In this document: piece after piece, positions 1-10,037 of the stretch | Layout: the number at the start of each line of letters is the position of its first letter | Numbering within the stretch: the stretch's first letter is position 1 | The notes under the pieces: model-generated | The model's input: only the letters and a program-made list of their open reading frames with translations | Told to the model about the DNA's origin: nothing | Databases searched by the model: none | Translations under genes and position numbers: made by a program | From: Agroathelia rolfsii | Taxonomy: Eukaryota; Basidiomycota; Agaricomycetes; Amylocorticiales; Amylocorticiaceae | DNA: 64,000 nt | Assembly (NCBI GenBank): GCA_018343915.1 | Contig: JABRWF010000002.1 | Location: 1,984,001 to 2,048,000 of the forward strand | Reading direction: 5' to 3'

Positions 1-710
1 AAAGCATGCTGCAGAATAACTGTGCATTACCTTTATATCAATGTAAGTATAATTAGTCATTTATACATGTGTTAGAATATCAATAAATTGATTTGCTGTG
101 CAGATCCAGATCATTTTATCCTAGAAAGATTAGATCTATCGAAATAATAAATCAAATGCATGCATATATTCACTTATTTGATTAAATCTTTGAATATATG
201 CTATATAGTGAATATTTAAATAACTCTGTAAATAAAATTTGATAAATTCCAAATAAATTTGTGTAAGTAGGTAAGTATGTATAGTATTTATTTAAGCTTT
301 CATTGTATTTATATAAAGTTGAGTTGATGCACAATAAATGCAACTTTCAACAGAAAGCAACAACTTTTTGTGTGAAAAACCAAAGTGGGTGTACCTGGCT
401 ACCACGCTACAGCGGCTATATTGGCTATATAAAGGTACATGCTAATAATATTTTTTCCTGATGTTTTAGCCCCCTAATAGGCTAAAGAATTTGTGTGAGT
501 GAGGCCTGGGTGTGTCAAATAGCTTTCATCTTATACCGAAGTAGTATATATATTCAATTGAAATTTCACTCATACAAAGTTTCTTGGCTAAACATAAGCA
601 GTATATGTGAAATGCAGAAAAACGGACATTTGTCTAAATCCCACACGTCGGGACTTTCAGATGAAAAGAGAGTTGTATTAGGGTCTGAATAAATGTTAGT
701 AATTACTAGA
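1..710. other. AT-rich intergenic DNA, no gene seen
   Basis: This stretch is AT-rich, with stops in all frames apart from a 65-codon frame at 495-692 that has no recognisable features. I see no LTR ends, no RNA gene and no convincing exon pair. It does not obviously match the repeats found later in the window. Confidence 0.5.
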
Positions 711-983
711 ACTCACCAGCATCATCAGTATCAGCATATGACATTTCTATTCCTCCGCATTGACCATTGATTTGAATACTGGTATCTTTGCGTTTCAAAT
801 GAATGTCTATCCAGTTAAAAGTACTTAGTCGACCTAATTTTTTGTACCGATAATTGAAAATTGGACATCACCTCCAGTTGCGACCTTGTCAGAGGCCTGT
901 ATGTCCATTCCATTATATGGCAAGGATATGACTGTGTGGGCGAAAAGGAGCAATGCTGCCAGGCGGATCCAGGAAAGAGACAT
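711..983 (-). pseudogene. Possible small secreted protein, frameshifted
   Basis: An ATG at 983 (minus) opens a peptide whose first 20 or so residues look like a secretion signal: MSLSWIR, then a hydrophobic run AALLLFAHTVIS, then a likely cleavage before LPYNG. The frame ends at 834-836 just after a run of six A's (GTKN then stop). One added A would join it to a second open frame (about 837-711, containing FNWIDIH and INGQCGG), so a one-base indel or a sequencing error is likely. A GTGAG donor follows at about 709, with a TACTAAC branch-like site and a CAG about 32 nt later, which is too short for a normal intron. I do not recognise the family. It could be a small secreted protein relic or chance. 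Confidence 0.3.
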
Positions 984-1437
984 GATTACGGAGAAATTGA
1001 TACGATATGTAGAGGTGACCACGGTGATGGATGGCAACACTACTATACTAGCGAGGAATCCTGTGGATTGATGGTCAACTATACTTGACTACAAGTGTAG
1101 CACTAGGAGCTTGGGTAGTCTTGATAGGAAAACAACAAACGTATTTATATGCGCTGGAGGACTTATTCAATACAGCGAGAAACGCCTGAAAGGTTCTATA
1201 TTGCGGACATTATTTCGGTTGCTCTCAATCTTGTCCGGGTTCTGTGATCAAAGAATAGTTGATAACACCACCAATGCCACCACTGGTGACAGATTCAATG
1301 TCTAAGCTCTGACTTTCATCCATTTGAATCTATAGGGGCATGAACTAGTACGTAATGATGTTATCATGAGTTAATATAAAATACAAATCTGAAAAATGGA
1401 AGCAGAGTTAGTACTATCAGAAATCACGCGGCACAAG
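984..1437. other. Intergenic DNA, no gene seen
   Basis: Between the possible secreted-protein start and the Copia-A target duplication I find no frame with coding character, no repeat shared with the rest of the window and no RNA gene. It may contain the promoter of the minus-strand frame that starts at 983. Confidence 0.4.
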
Positions 1438-1442
1438 GTGGT

Positions 1443-1631
1443 TATTGGAATAAATGGGATGAGAAAATGACTTGTATATTCGGTAGATAAAATGTATCGG
1501 TTTTATACATGTATGTTAATTGTGAGACATAAGACAAAAGAATACAAAAGAAACAAAAGAAACTATTGTTACGACGCATACAAAAAGTTCGTGCTATATT
1601 CGTAGCTGTTTATTATCCTTATTATCCAACA
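1443..1631 (-). repeat. 3' LTR of Copia-A
   Basis: This 189-bp LTR matches the copy at 5848-6036 at every position I compared. It begins TGTTGG and ends CCAATA on the element's sense strand. The target duplication GTGGT lies immediately outside it at 1438-1442. Confidence 0.95.
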
Positions 1632-1640
1632 CTCCTCCTC
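1632..1640 (-). promoter_or_regulatory. Polypurine tract of Copia-A
   Basis: On the sense strand a GAGGAGGAG purine run directly abuts the 3' LTR and overlaps the end of the pol stop codon. In LTR elements a purine run here primes plus-strand DNA synthesis. The position and base content fit; the role is inferred. Confidence 0.7.
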
Positions 1641-4600
1641 AGCGACGAATTCCCAACATTTCCTTCAATGATTTGTAAGCAAGGCCAGGAAGGGCCTTTG
1701 TCAGGATATCGGCACGATTGATCTTGCTTAGCGTGTATGTGATGTCGATGACGCGGTTGGTGATTTGTTCGCGAATGAAATGATAGCGAATATCAATGTG
1801 CTTGGCACGTGAGTGGTGGACAGTGTTACGGGCGAGCTGGTTAGCGGCAGTGTTATCGGCAAAAATAGTAATGGGCTTGGTCGGTTCGGCTCCGATTGCT
1901 TGTAAGAACGTGACGACCCAGGCAGCGTGACGTCCAGTGCTGCTGAGGGCCATGTATTCGGCTTCCATGGTTGACAGAGCCACGGAAGGTTGTTTCTTGG
2001 AGGACCATGAGACCGGGCCGCCGCAGAGTAAGAAGACAAAACCGGTAACAGACCGGCGGTCGGTGATGTTGGAAGCCCAGTCGGCGTCTGAGTAAGCGAT
2101 GACATTCAGCTTGGTGGGGGTGTGAGAATATGTGATGCCGTCGTCAATGGTGCCTCGTAGGTATCTGAAAACACGTTTCACGGCGTTCCAGTGAGCGTTC
2201 ATTGGCCTTGAGTTGAACTGAGAGAGGTGTTGCACGACGAATGAGATATCCGGCCGGGTGAGGATGGCCAGATAGAGTAATGCGCCGATAGCAGACTGGT
2301 AAGGTGCTTGAGTGATGGTTGCGCCATCGGCGGCTTTAGCGAGTTTCACGTTAGGTTCCGCGGGTATGTCGAGTGGGAATGATGTAGTCATGTGATATTT
2401 CTTGAGTATGGATCTTATATAAGTACCCTGCGACAGGGTGAGCTTCCGCGCGGACCGGTCCCTAGTGACCTCGATGCCGAGAATGTGCCGGACCTGCCCA
2501 AGGTCGGTCGTCTCGAATTTGCTGGCTATAGCTGCCTTAGTTGCACCAAGCAGCTTGGCTGAGTCAGCAAAAATGACCATGTCATCCACGTACACAGAAA
2601 TAATGACAAGCTGCGCGCTGCATGTCCTGACATACACACAGGGGTCAGCTGCCATAGGAGTGAATCCAAGTCCGATAAGTGCCTGATTTAGATCGGTGTT
2701 CCAGACCCTACCGGCCTGCTTAAGTCCATATATCGCCCGATCCATCTTCCAAACACGTCCAGACCCATCGTTGAATCCCTCCGGCTGCTCCATATAGATA
2801 TCATCCTCCAGCTTCCCATTTAGGTAAGCACCAACTACATCCATCTGATGAATTTCCATATCCCTCTCCGCCGCCATTGCAAACAACATTCGTAGTGAAT
2901 CGTGACGAACCACAGGAGCAAACGTCTCCTTGTAGTCAATGCCAGGCTTCTGCTCAAAACCACGTGCAACGAGTCAAGCCTTGTACTTGACGATGTTCCC
3001 CTTTTCATCCCTTTTGATCTTGTAGACCCATTTGGAAGTGAGTGCTCGGCGTCCGGCCGGAAGACCTACAAGTTTGAATGTTCTCCTATCCACCAACTGA
3101 CCCATTTCCCGATCCATCACCCCTTTCCACTTCTCGGCGTCCCTGCTTCTGTTAGCTTCAGACCACGTCCTCGGCTCCTCCTGTCCCTCCATAATTCCAA
3201 ACACGTAAGCAAAATGAATGTCATGGTGAGTTTCTTCTGCAGGTGCGTCCGAGCTGCCTTCTTTGGCTTTCTCCTTTTCGGCAAGGCGCTGGGATTGGCG
3301 TAATTTTCTGGGTTTGATTTTGATAGATAGTTTCTCATTTTGGGAATTTTCATCTCCTTCATCGTCGTCTTCATCATCTCCTTCATTGCCGTTATCTTCT
3401 GGCATCTCCTCTTCTTTGTCACAGCTTCCCTTTTTGTCGCTTTCTTCTTTATTCTCTTCCTCATCCTCATCCTCATCTTCACTAGCCTCCTCCTTTTTCT
3501 CCTCTTTTTCTTCTTTATCACAATTTCCATCATCGTCATCTTCTTCTTCCTCCTCCTCCTCCTGTGACCATGTGTCTTCAATCGATATTTTCTTTGATGT
3601 CACAGGACCGGGTGACGATGTGACGTGATTATTTGGCATAAATGTGACGTTGCGTGATGTGAGGATTTGGCGTGACTGAGGTGACCAGTAACGATGTGCG
3701 AGTGATGTTTCAGAGAATCCGGTGAAAATGAATTCACGGGCTTTCGGTTCGAGTTTGTGACGCTTCTGGTCCGGAACATGGACCCAAATTTTTGAACCAA
3801 ACGGGCGGATATGACTGATGTCGGGCTTCTTTCCCCAAAAGGCTTTATGAGGTGTGATGGCGACTAACTTGCTGTGAGGGGCACGATTTTTGATATAGCA
3901 TGCATAGGCCACGGCTTCTGGCCATAGTGAGACGCTGACGTCAGCACCAAAAATCATGGCCCTTGCAGCTTCAACAAGTGTGCGGTTCATGCGCTCAGCA
4001 ATGCCATTTTGGAATGACGAATGCGGAGCCGTAGTCTCAATTCGGATGCCCTCCTTCCGTAAATAGTCCTGTAACTCAGAGTTAATGTATTCTTTACCAT
4101 TGTCTACTCTAAGTGTTTTTATCTGCTTTCCTGTTTGGGTTAGTAGAAACGCTTTGTAAGCCTGAACAAATTTAGGAGCATCGGATTTTTGGTCCGAAAA
4201 ATATACCGTTGTGTGACGGGTTGCAGCATCAGTAAATGAAAAGAAATACCGGTATTTATTAATGCCGGTTACCCGGGCTGGTCCCCACACATCTGAAACC
4301 ACAAGTTCCCCAATTTGGCGGATTTTTGTAGCTGTCTCCTTTGGGATATTCTTCACGTGACTCTTGGCTTGAATGTATGCTTTACACGCTGTTGATTCAG
4401 GTAATTTAGTAGTAACCTCAAATCTCGTGACCATGCCCTTCTGCTGTAAATATTGCAGTACTGGGAAATTAATGTGCCCAAGCGCCTGATGCCATTCAGC
4501 CCAGGACCGTTGCACTAGACCTTGCGGCTGTGCTTCAGTTTTAGGGTGGGTCACGGGGTAGGTCACAGGAGTGACGCGCTGGGGTTCGACATGCATCTTG

Positions 4601-5745
4601 TAAAGGTGGCTGTCTAGCCGCTCGCCTTGAATGATTGTTGTGTTGCTAGGTTTCTCGATGCCGTCCATTCGGCCATCTGTCAAATAAAATGATAAACCTG
4701 CCTTTTCCATCCGTCCCAAGGAAATATGGTTGAATTTCATGCTCGGTACATGTAAGACATCCTTAAGTGTGATTTCATATGCCTTGTCACCAACATGAGT
4801 AATGACATCAATGCTACCAGTGCCTGCAACCTTTGCAGAACCAGCGCCTTTGATTTGCTTAATGTTTGATGTGGTGTAATTCCTAAAAAATGATTTGTCA
4901 AATGCTACATGCACGCTGGCGCCTGTATCGCCCAGCCATAAATTCTCGTCCTTTTCACTGAGTAGGGCTTCTGCCATAATAGGAAATGACCTAGCCATGC
5001 CAGTGGCTGCGCCATCGTCCTTTTTCTTGCCCTTAGACCTACAAAATTTAGCAATATGACCCTTTTTACCACAATTAAAACATTCCACCGGTGCTTTTCC
5101 ACTGTTTTGACCTCCAGTCTTACCTTTAAAAGCAAGTATGGTCTCATCGGTTCCATGCCGCGCCTGGAGCCGGTTATCTTCCTCAGCAATCTTAGACATC
5201 AGCTTCTCTGGATCTTTGTAATCCTCTCCTGACGCCGCTTTGATGAATGGCTCCCATGACTCTGGTAAAGCTGACATAAGTAAATAACAAAAATCTTCAC
5301 CGGTCAACTGCTTGCTCATGAGCTGCAATTCATCTTGCCATGCTTTGAATTTGTTAATAAATTCCTCAACGGACTCACCCTCCGAACAAAAGGTTCGGTA
5401 CATTTTGCGTCTGAGTGTGAGTGCCGCATAATCACCCGTAGCCTGAAAACAATTTTTCAAAATATTCCAGGCCTGCATACCAGTTTCGGCCACAGCAAGG
5501 GTGCTGGCCACTTTCTCAGCCACACGCGATCGGATCACCCGAAGCGCCTTCCGCTGCTTCTTTTTCCAATCCTGGCGTTCTTCATCCTTGCTCTCCTGCG
5601 GTTCAGCAATTTCACCTTTTACATAACTAAGGAGCTCTAGCTCCTCAAGTACGTCTTCCATCTTCCATTTCCACGCACTATAGTTTTCGGCACCACGAAG
5701 GTGGTCCATACGGCCGAGATCGCTGGTGGAAGTGTCGTTTGACAT
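1639..5745 (-). CDS. Copia Gag-Pol polyprotein with one internal TGA
   Basis: The frame opens at the ATG at 5745 and runs to the TGA at 1639-1641, about 1370 codons, broken once by TGA at 2974-2976. Domains in order: a UBN2-type Gag; a CCHC zinc knuckle CFNCGKKGHIAKFC (about residue 222); an aspartic protease with DTGAS (about 273); a GAG-pre-integrase motif with HQALGH; an integrase core with D (SDVWG), D (RVDNGKEY) and E (NGIAERMNRT); an acidic linker of about 80 residues (3330-3567); a reverse transcriptase with YVDD (2581-2592); and an RNase H with FADNTAAN. The TGA lies inside RT in the conserved stretch that normally reads KARLVARGF, so the Arg codon CGA has become TGA. The pre-integrase zinc motif reads CKAY where CxxC is usual. 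The single frame means Gag and Pol are made as one polyprotein, as in Drosophila copia and many fungal Copia elements. Confidence 0.9.
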
Positions 5746-5830
5746 TGTTTCGGCAAGTGTCAATCAAGGGGTGAGATAAGCAGAGAGAGTTTTGAGTTAT
5801 AAGCAGCGGATTTAAATGAAGTTGATTAGA

Positions 5831-5847
5831 GCGCAGGGCTCATAACC
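5831..5847 (-). promoter_or_regulatory. Primer binding site: half-tRNA of initiator Met
   Basis: Directly inside the 5' LTR the plus strand reads GCGCAGGGCTCATAACC. This is the anticodon arm of a fungal initiator tRNA-Met, with the CAT anticodon. The element RNA is therefore complementary to an internal tRNA segment, not to its 3' CCA end, as in Drosophila copia, which is primed by a cleaved half of initiator tRNA-Met. The same site is kept in the mutated copy at 16160-16176. Confidence 0.85.
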
Positions 5848-6036
5848 TATTGGAATAAATGGGATGAGAAAATGACTTGTATATTCGGTAGATAAAATGT
5901 ATCGGTTTTATACATGTATGTTAATTGTGAGACATAAGACAAAAGAATACAAAAGAAACAAAAGAAACTATTGTTACGACGCATACAAAAAGTTCGTGCT
6001 ATATTCGTAGCTGTTTATTATCCTTATTATCCAACA
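5848..6036 (-). repeat. 5' LTR of Copia-A
   Basis: This 189-bp LTR reads the same as 1443-1631. Its outer edge CCAACA at 6031-6036 is followed by the target duplication GTGGT at 6037-6041. Confidence 0.95.
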
Positions 6037-6230
6037 GTGGTAAATCATCGCAGAGTCGGAAAACCGGGTTTTCAGCTTACCCGCGAGATAATATCGGTAG
6101 CATGATGGTTATTGAAGTGGCGTGAATCACATGATGAATCCTTATGGACTTTAACAAGTTTATCAATACTTAGGAGCTAATGCTTTGTACATCCAGCCGA
6201 AATGATGATCAGAAGGAAAATAATGACTAA

Positions 6231-6579
6231 TGTCAAGGCTGGTCAGCGGGGGTCGAGCCCACCCGAGTCGCAGTCAGGGAACGCGCGGAGAGAACGAGGC
6301 ACTCGGAAGCGCAAATGGTATAGGAGCGAGTAAAACGAGCAGCAATAAAACTGAAAATAAAGGTGTAAGGTAGTGATAGGAATAATAACGAGTGGCGGCG
6401 CAACCGCGCAAAACGAGAGAGAGTGTGTGTGACGAAAATGGACGGTCTATATGAAGAGCAACTCCTACTCTCTCCTCACGCTATATCCCCTGTTGGTGCG
6501 TGCCAACCCTTTTGGCATGTGACCTTGCATCGAGCGTTGCCATCGAGCGTTGCGTCTATCCGGTCCGCGATCCGTAACA
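6231..6579. repeat. GC-rich solo-LTR-like insertion
   Basis: This 349-bp block starts TGTCAAGGCTGG and ends CCGTAACA, so it has TG..CA ends. It is flanked by ACTAA (6226-6230) and ACTGA (6580-6584), a 5-bp duplication with one mismatch. It is clearly richer in G, C and CpG than the other LTRs in the window and contains a short GA/GT microsatellite. No matching second copy is present here, so calling it an LTR rests on its ends and flanks only. Confidence 0.5.
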
Positions 6580-6584
6580 ACTGA

Positions 6585-8097
6585 TGACTTTGACAAGACC
6601 ATTACTCACTACAGTGACATGCTATCATAATGACAATGGCTATTCCATGTATTTTTATATTTGGCTTAGTAGTGCGTGTGGCCATCCAAACTAAAATCAA
6701 CAACTTGAATAAAAGGAGCCCTACACACACAAGCCAAGAATTAGATTCCTTTATTTTACTTTTACTTGGTTCCGTAATTTGGAAATTACGCATACTGTTC
6801 AAGTTTCAAAAAGGTGTCGAATTCATGTTAGAAATTGAGCATCCAATACTAGTGAGCATCCACCAGGCCATGCGAAGCACGGCCCATAGCTGCTAGGGTG
6901 CCGGGGTTAGCAAGGTAAAGCAGAGGATTTTTAATTTGATTCTTCTAATATAGTAGTATATTACTTTGGGAAAGCATTGGTTACTTTCAGAAATCATATC
7001 TTTATTGCTCACAACATTTTATAGGCGCAACTTACCATGCAAAGTACAAATTCTAGCTAGGCTCTCATTCTTCAATTTTTTTTACAGACAGTATGTCTTC
7101 CACTCTCACATCTGGTCTGCGAGAAACATGGGTCCCTGTTAGCTGATGAATATAAAAGAAGAGCATAAATTGATGCCAGTAGTACCATGATCATCTTTGA
7201 GCACATGCGGACCGACGATTGAAAGTGTTTTGCCAAATATGGCTGAACAATGAGACATCACTGCATCTAGTTCATTACGGCCGTAACGAGGCATGATGTG
7301 AAATTGATATTGATCCAACTATAGAAACCGGAGGAAATTGAGTATCCTTAATTAATCAATTGAACGCAATATTGCAAGTCACTGGCATCAATTCGGTCAA
7401 ACGCCGAGATATCGCAATTGTTTACTGCATCACCTGGAGAACATAGTTTCGAGTCAGTTCCTATGAGGTTAGATAATAGGAAGCCATGTATTCGCACATT
7501 GTTTTCAGCCCTTGATTCAGGAGTTTTGTTCAAGTTGCCTCATCTCAACATATGTCACTCAAACCATGATGATCATGCCAGCGATCAGTTAAATTTCAAT
7601 GAACCCGAATAGTGCCATCATCTTTGAGAATATGTGCAGTATCCGGTGCCAGTGATGCATGCGTCAAAGAAGTCCGAGTCTTGTATTGTTATGCATCAGA
7701 TAGTTCTGATTCATGCCGCCAGCCTCCGAGTCTTCCAGCACCCCTAAGACATGGTTATTCAGTAGTGTGTCATTTTGAGGCGCAGGCACCCATGTGGGTC
7801 ACGTCTAGCCCAACAGATGTGATTATAGAGTTTCCTCGTGAACGTGAATCATGGTCCGGCCCGAATACATCATGGCGAAGTTCAACGTCTCTTCCTTTTA
7901 ATTAGAGTATTCATGGCGCTAGGTCATAACCTTCAATGCTTGATTATCAACAATCGTTTCTCTGACAGTTTCTATGTGCTAGCCCGAGTGCTAGCCAGGT
8001 TCTTATCACAGAAATACTTTCACCAGTACTGAAACTGACATTCCAAATATCGCTTTCACCTTCAGTACATCCATCTCTCTCCACTTTACTTGTAATC
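6585..8097. other. Intergenic DNA, no gene seen
   Basis: Short open frames occur on both strands, but none has a signal peptide, a domain or a plausible exon partner. The last few hundred bases should contain the promoter of the UstYa-like gene that starts at 8098. I see no clear TATA box. Confidence 0.4.
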
Positions 8098-8758
8098 ATG
8101 CAATTTAGAAGCACTCTTGACATTATTATATGCATAGCTTTTGTCCTAGTGATGGGCTTCAACATTTTTGCAAATATTGTAATGGATATTCGACATCCTT
8201 CAAGCTTGCATCCTCAATCCATCACGTATATTCAAAGTATGTACGCAGCCTCTCATAGCTGTTATTCAAATCACTCAGATCTTTGGGTGTACAGGTGCTA
8301 CCTCGCTCGCTCTGGTTGATTTTTCCTCTTCTGAGCCTGTTGCCATGTATGCTGGCACAGTGTCACACTACTTGCTTGATTCCAAACAGGCTGAGCAGGA
8401 ATGGGCACATCTTCAACCAACAGGAGGCCATCTGGTTTATCTTGCCAATGAGGACACCCAAAGATATGATGTGTATACTATTACACTCTTCCACCAATTT
8501 CGATGCCTGGATATAATTCGTCGGCATTACATTGCAAGGAGCAATATCACTTCCCCAACGCTACTACAACATTGTTTCAACTACCTTCGTCAGACAATCC
8601 AATGCGCTGCAGACATGGGCCTGACATCTAGCTATAATGGCCTTGGGAATATTCAACGGACATCAGAGCGGGTATGCAACGATTGGTCTTTGCTCTACAA
8701 GGCAGCGGAGGAAAACTATATAGAATATTCGAGAAAATCCAACAGCACTTGGGTTTGA
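8098..8758 (+). CDS. UstYa/DUF3328-like protein with degenerate HxxHC motifs
   Basis: Two exons, 8098-8236 and 8295-8758, join across a 58-bp GTATGT..ACAG intron to give 200 residues. Residues 8-30 form a membrane anchor (LDIIICIAFVLVMGF). The body matches the DUF3328/UstYa family: the middle segment YTITLFHQFRCLD aligns with the first HxxHC motif, TLLQHCFNYLRQ with the second, and VCNDW is near the C-terminus. In UstYa enzymes of fungal RiPP (dikaritin) pathways the two HxxHC motifs are thought to bind a metal and support oxidative cyclisation. Here they read HQFRC and LLQHC, so one His is missing from each. The protein may be inactive or differently used. A complete-motif relative lies downstream at 10038. 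I see no RiPP precursor gene beside it, so the pathway is unknown. Confidence 0.8.
8237..8294 (+). other. Intron of the first UstYa-like gene
   Basis: This 58-bp intron has donor GTATGT and acceptor ACAG. Removing it keeps the frame (phase 1) and links TYIQ to SATSLAL. Without splicing the first exon hits a stop inside the intron region. Confidence 0.8.
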
Positions 8759-10037
8759 TTGTATCGTTCAGTTATTTGTTTTTTTTGGAGTATTTAAAAC
8801 CTTGGGTATGCCACTGCCACAACCTGGGATGCTTGGGTGCTTAATTAGGCGGAACCTTATGCAAGCGCTATGTTTGGTGTCACGAGACCGCTTAAAGTCC
8901 TAGATGTGGAGTTATGTATTGAATAATGAATACGTACCATTCATCATAAAATCATATCGAAACATTTATAAAGTGATATAGTCGTTCCATTGGATCCAAG
9001 TGAATCCTAGCTATAATGGGCCCGGGGTAGTAGTATTCAACTCACAGGATTTTTCCATGTCTTGTTCCACCCCCCTCCCCAGGCACCAGAGGTGGCACCG
9101 CGACTTCTTATTCTCAGGACGCTGAGTAACGAGCCTGAGAAGACCCGGACTCAGAAAACAGATTGAAGCATCAAGGCGAATTCGCCTGCCAGGAGGACAT
9201 CTGATGCAGATCTTCAAGTTCTAATCCTTCGGCATGTGATTTAGATATACTAGGTCTCATTACGCTGATTGAATCATATAGCTGAACGCTTTCAGGAGCA
9301 CAAACATATTTTTATCAATTAATATCAGCGATGAGGCTGAAAAGAGGTCGTGTACATAGAATGCATTCTTCTAGTAGTTGCCTGAATCGCCATCATGATG
9401 CATTGAGTTATTTGAATGATAACACAAACAGACAACTCGACTACTATTATGAGTATCCGACTCCTACCCAACTGGGTGGTTCATCACTACAGTTTTCTTT
9501 TCTAATTTACGGCAGTAATTAATGGCACGTGAGTAGTAGCCAGGGGCCTTCGGTTGAATCTCCGAGTCAGTCTAGTTCCGGAGTCTACTGGAAACAAACC
9601 CGCACAATACGCCAGTATCAATATATCATGATATAACTATCATAATTATCACCGATCAAGCTTTCATCAAACTGACCAGATTTCACTGTATATTTACTAT
9701 CTCATTTGATCCCCAACTTCAACACCGCTGGAGAACACTGGCACTGCCAGTAATATGAATTCCATTGCGGAGAATTAGATATGATGAATGCACTGCATGC
9801 GTAAACATCATTCTCGGTAGGTGTCGTCTTCTGACTTTTATGGTGATAGATGCGTGATGCCTCATACGCTCGCTAAAAGTTCGTATCTGACTCTTATCAC
9901 TAAGGAATCCATGTAATTGTGAACCTACTAGTAGTATCAGCTCGGCCAGAGTACGCCAAATTATCTCCCAGACAAGCTGTGGCATTATTCTTCCACCACC
10001 GTGTCTAACCACATATTATCCTCGGATTGCAATTACA
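8759..10037. other. Intergenic DNA between the two UstYa-like genes
   Basis: No frame here shows coding character or a usable intron pattern. A short GC-rich patch around 9010-9150 stands out from the AT-rich surroundings but has no LTR ends or second copy. The last part should hold the promoter of the gene at 10038. Confidence 0.4.

Larger units (their letters stand above)
1443..6036 (-). mobile_element. Copia-A: young full-length Ty1/Copia LTR retrotransposon
   Basis: The element is 4594 bp on the minus strand. It has two 189-bp LTRs (1443-1631 and 5848-6036) that read the same base for base, each running TGTTGGA to TCCAATA in the sense direction. It is flanked by a perfect 5-bp target duplication GTGGT (1438-1442 and 6037-6041). 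In sense order it holds a tRNA-derived primer site, one gag-pol frame, a purine tract and the 3' LTR. The order integrase, reverse transcriptase, RNase H is diagnostic of Ty1/Copia. Identical LTRs imply recent insertion. Coding is intact apart from one TGA stop. A hypermutated sister copy lies at 15971-21392. Confidence 0.95.

Noticed and set aside
678..709. 32-bp intron after the secreted-protein frame
   Set aside because: It has good splice signals and a TACTAAC site but is shorter than known fungal introns of this type, so it is not annotated.
3117..3628. Long frames on both strands over a region of Lys/Arg, Ser and Phe/Ile repeats
   Set aside because: They are shadows of the acidic tract of Copia-A Pol. 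The GA-rich repeat keeps all frames open.
5831..5847. Possible tRNA-Met gene fragment
   Set aside because: Only 17 bases of the anticodon arm match and they abut the LTR, so this is a primer binding site.
6602..6896. Overlapping short frames on both strands
   Set aside because: No signal peptide, motif or exon partner; they mirror each other.
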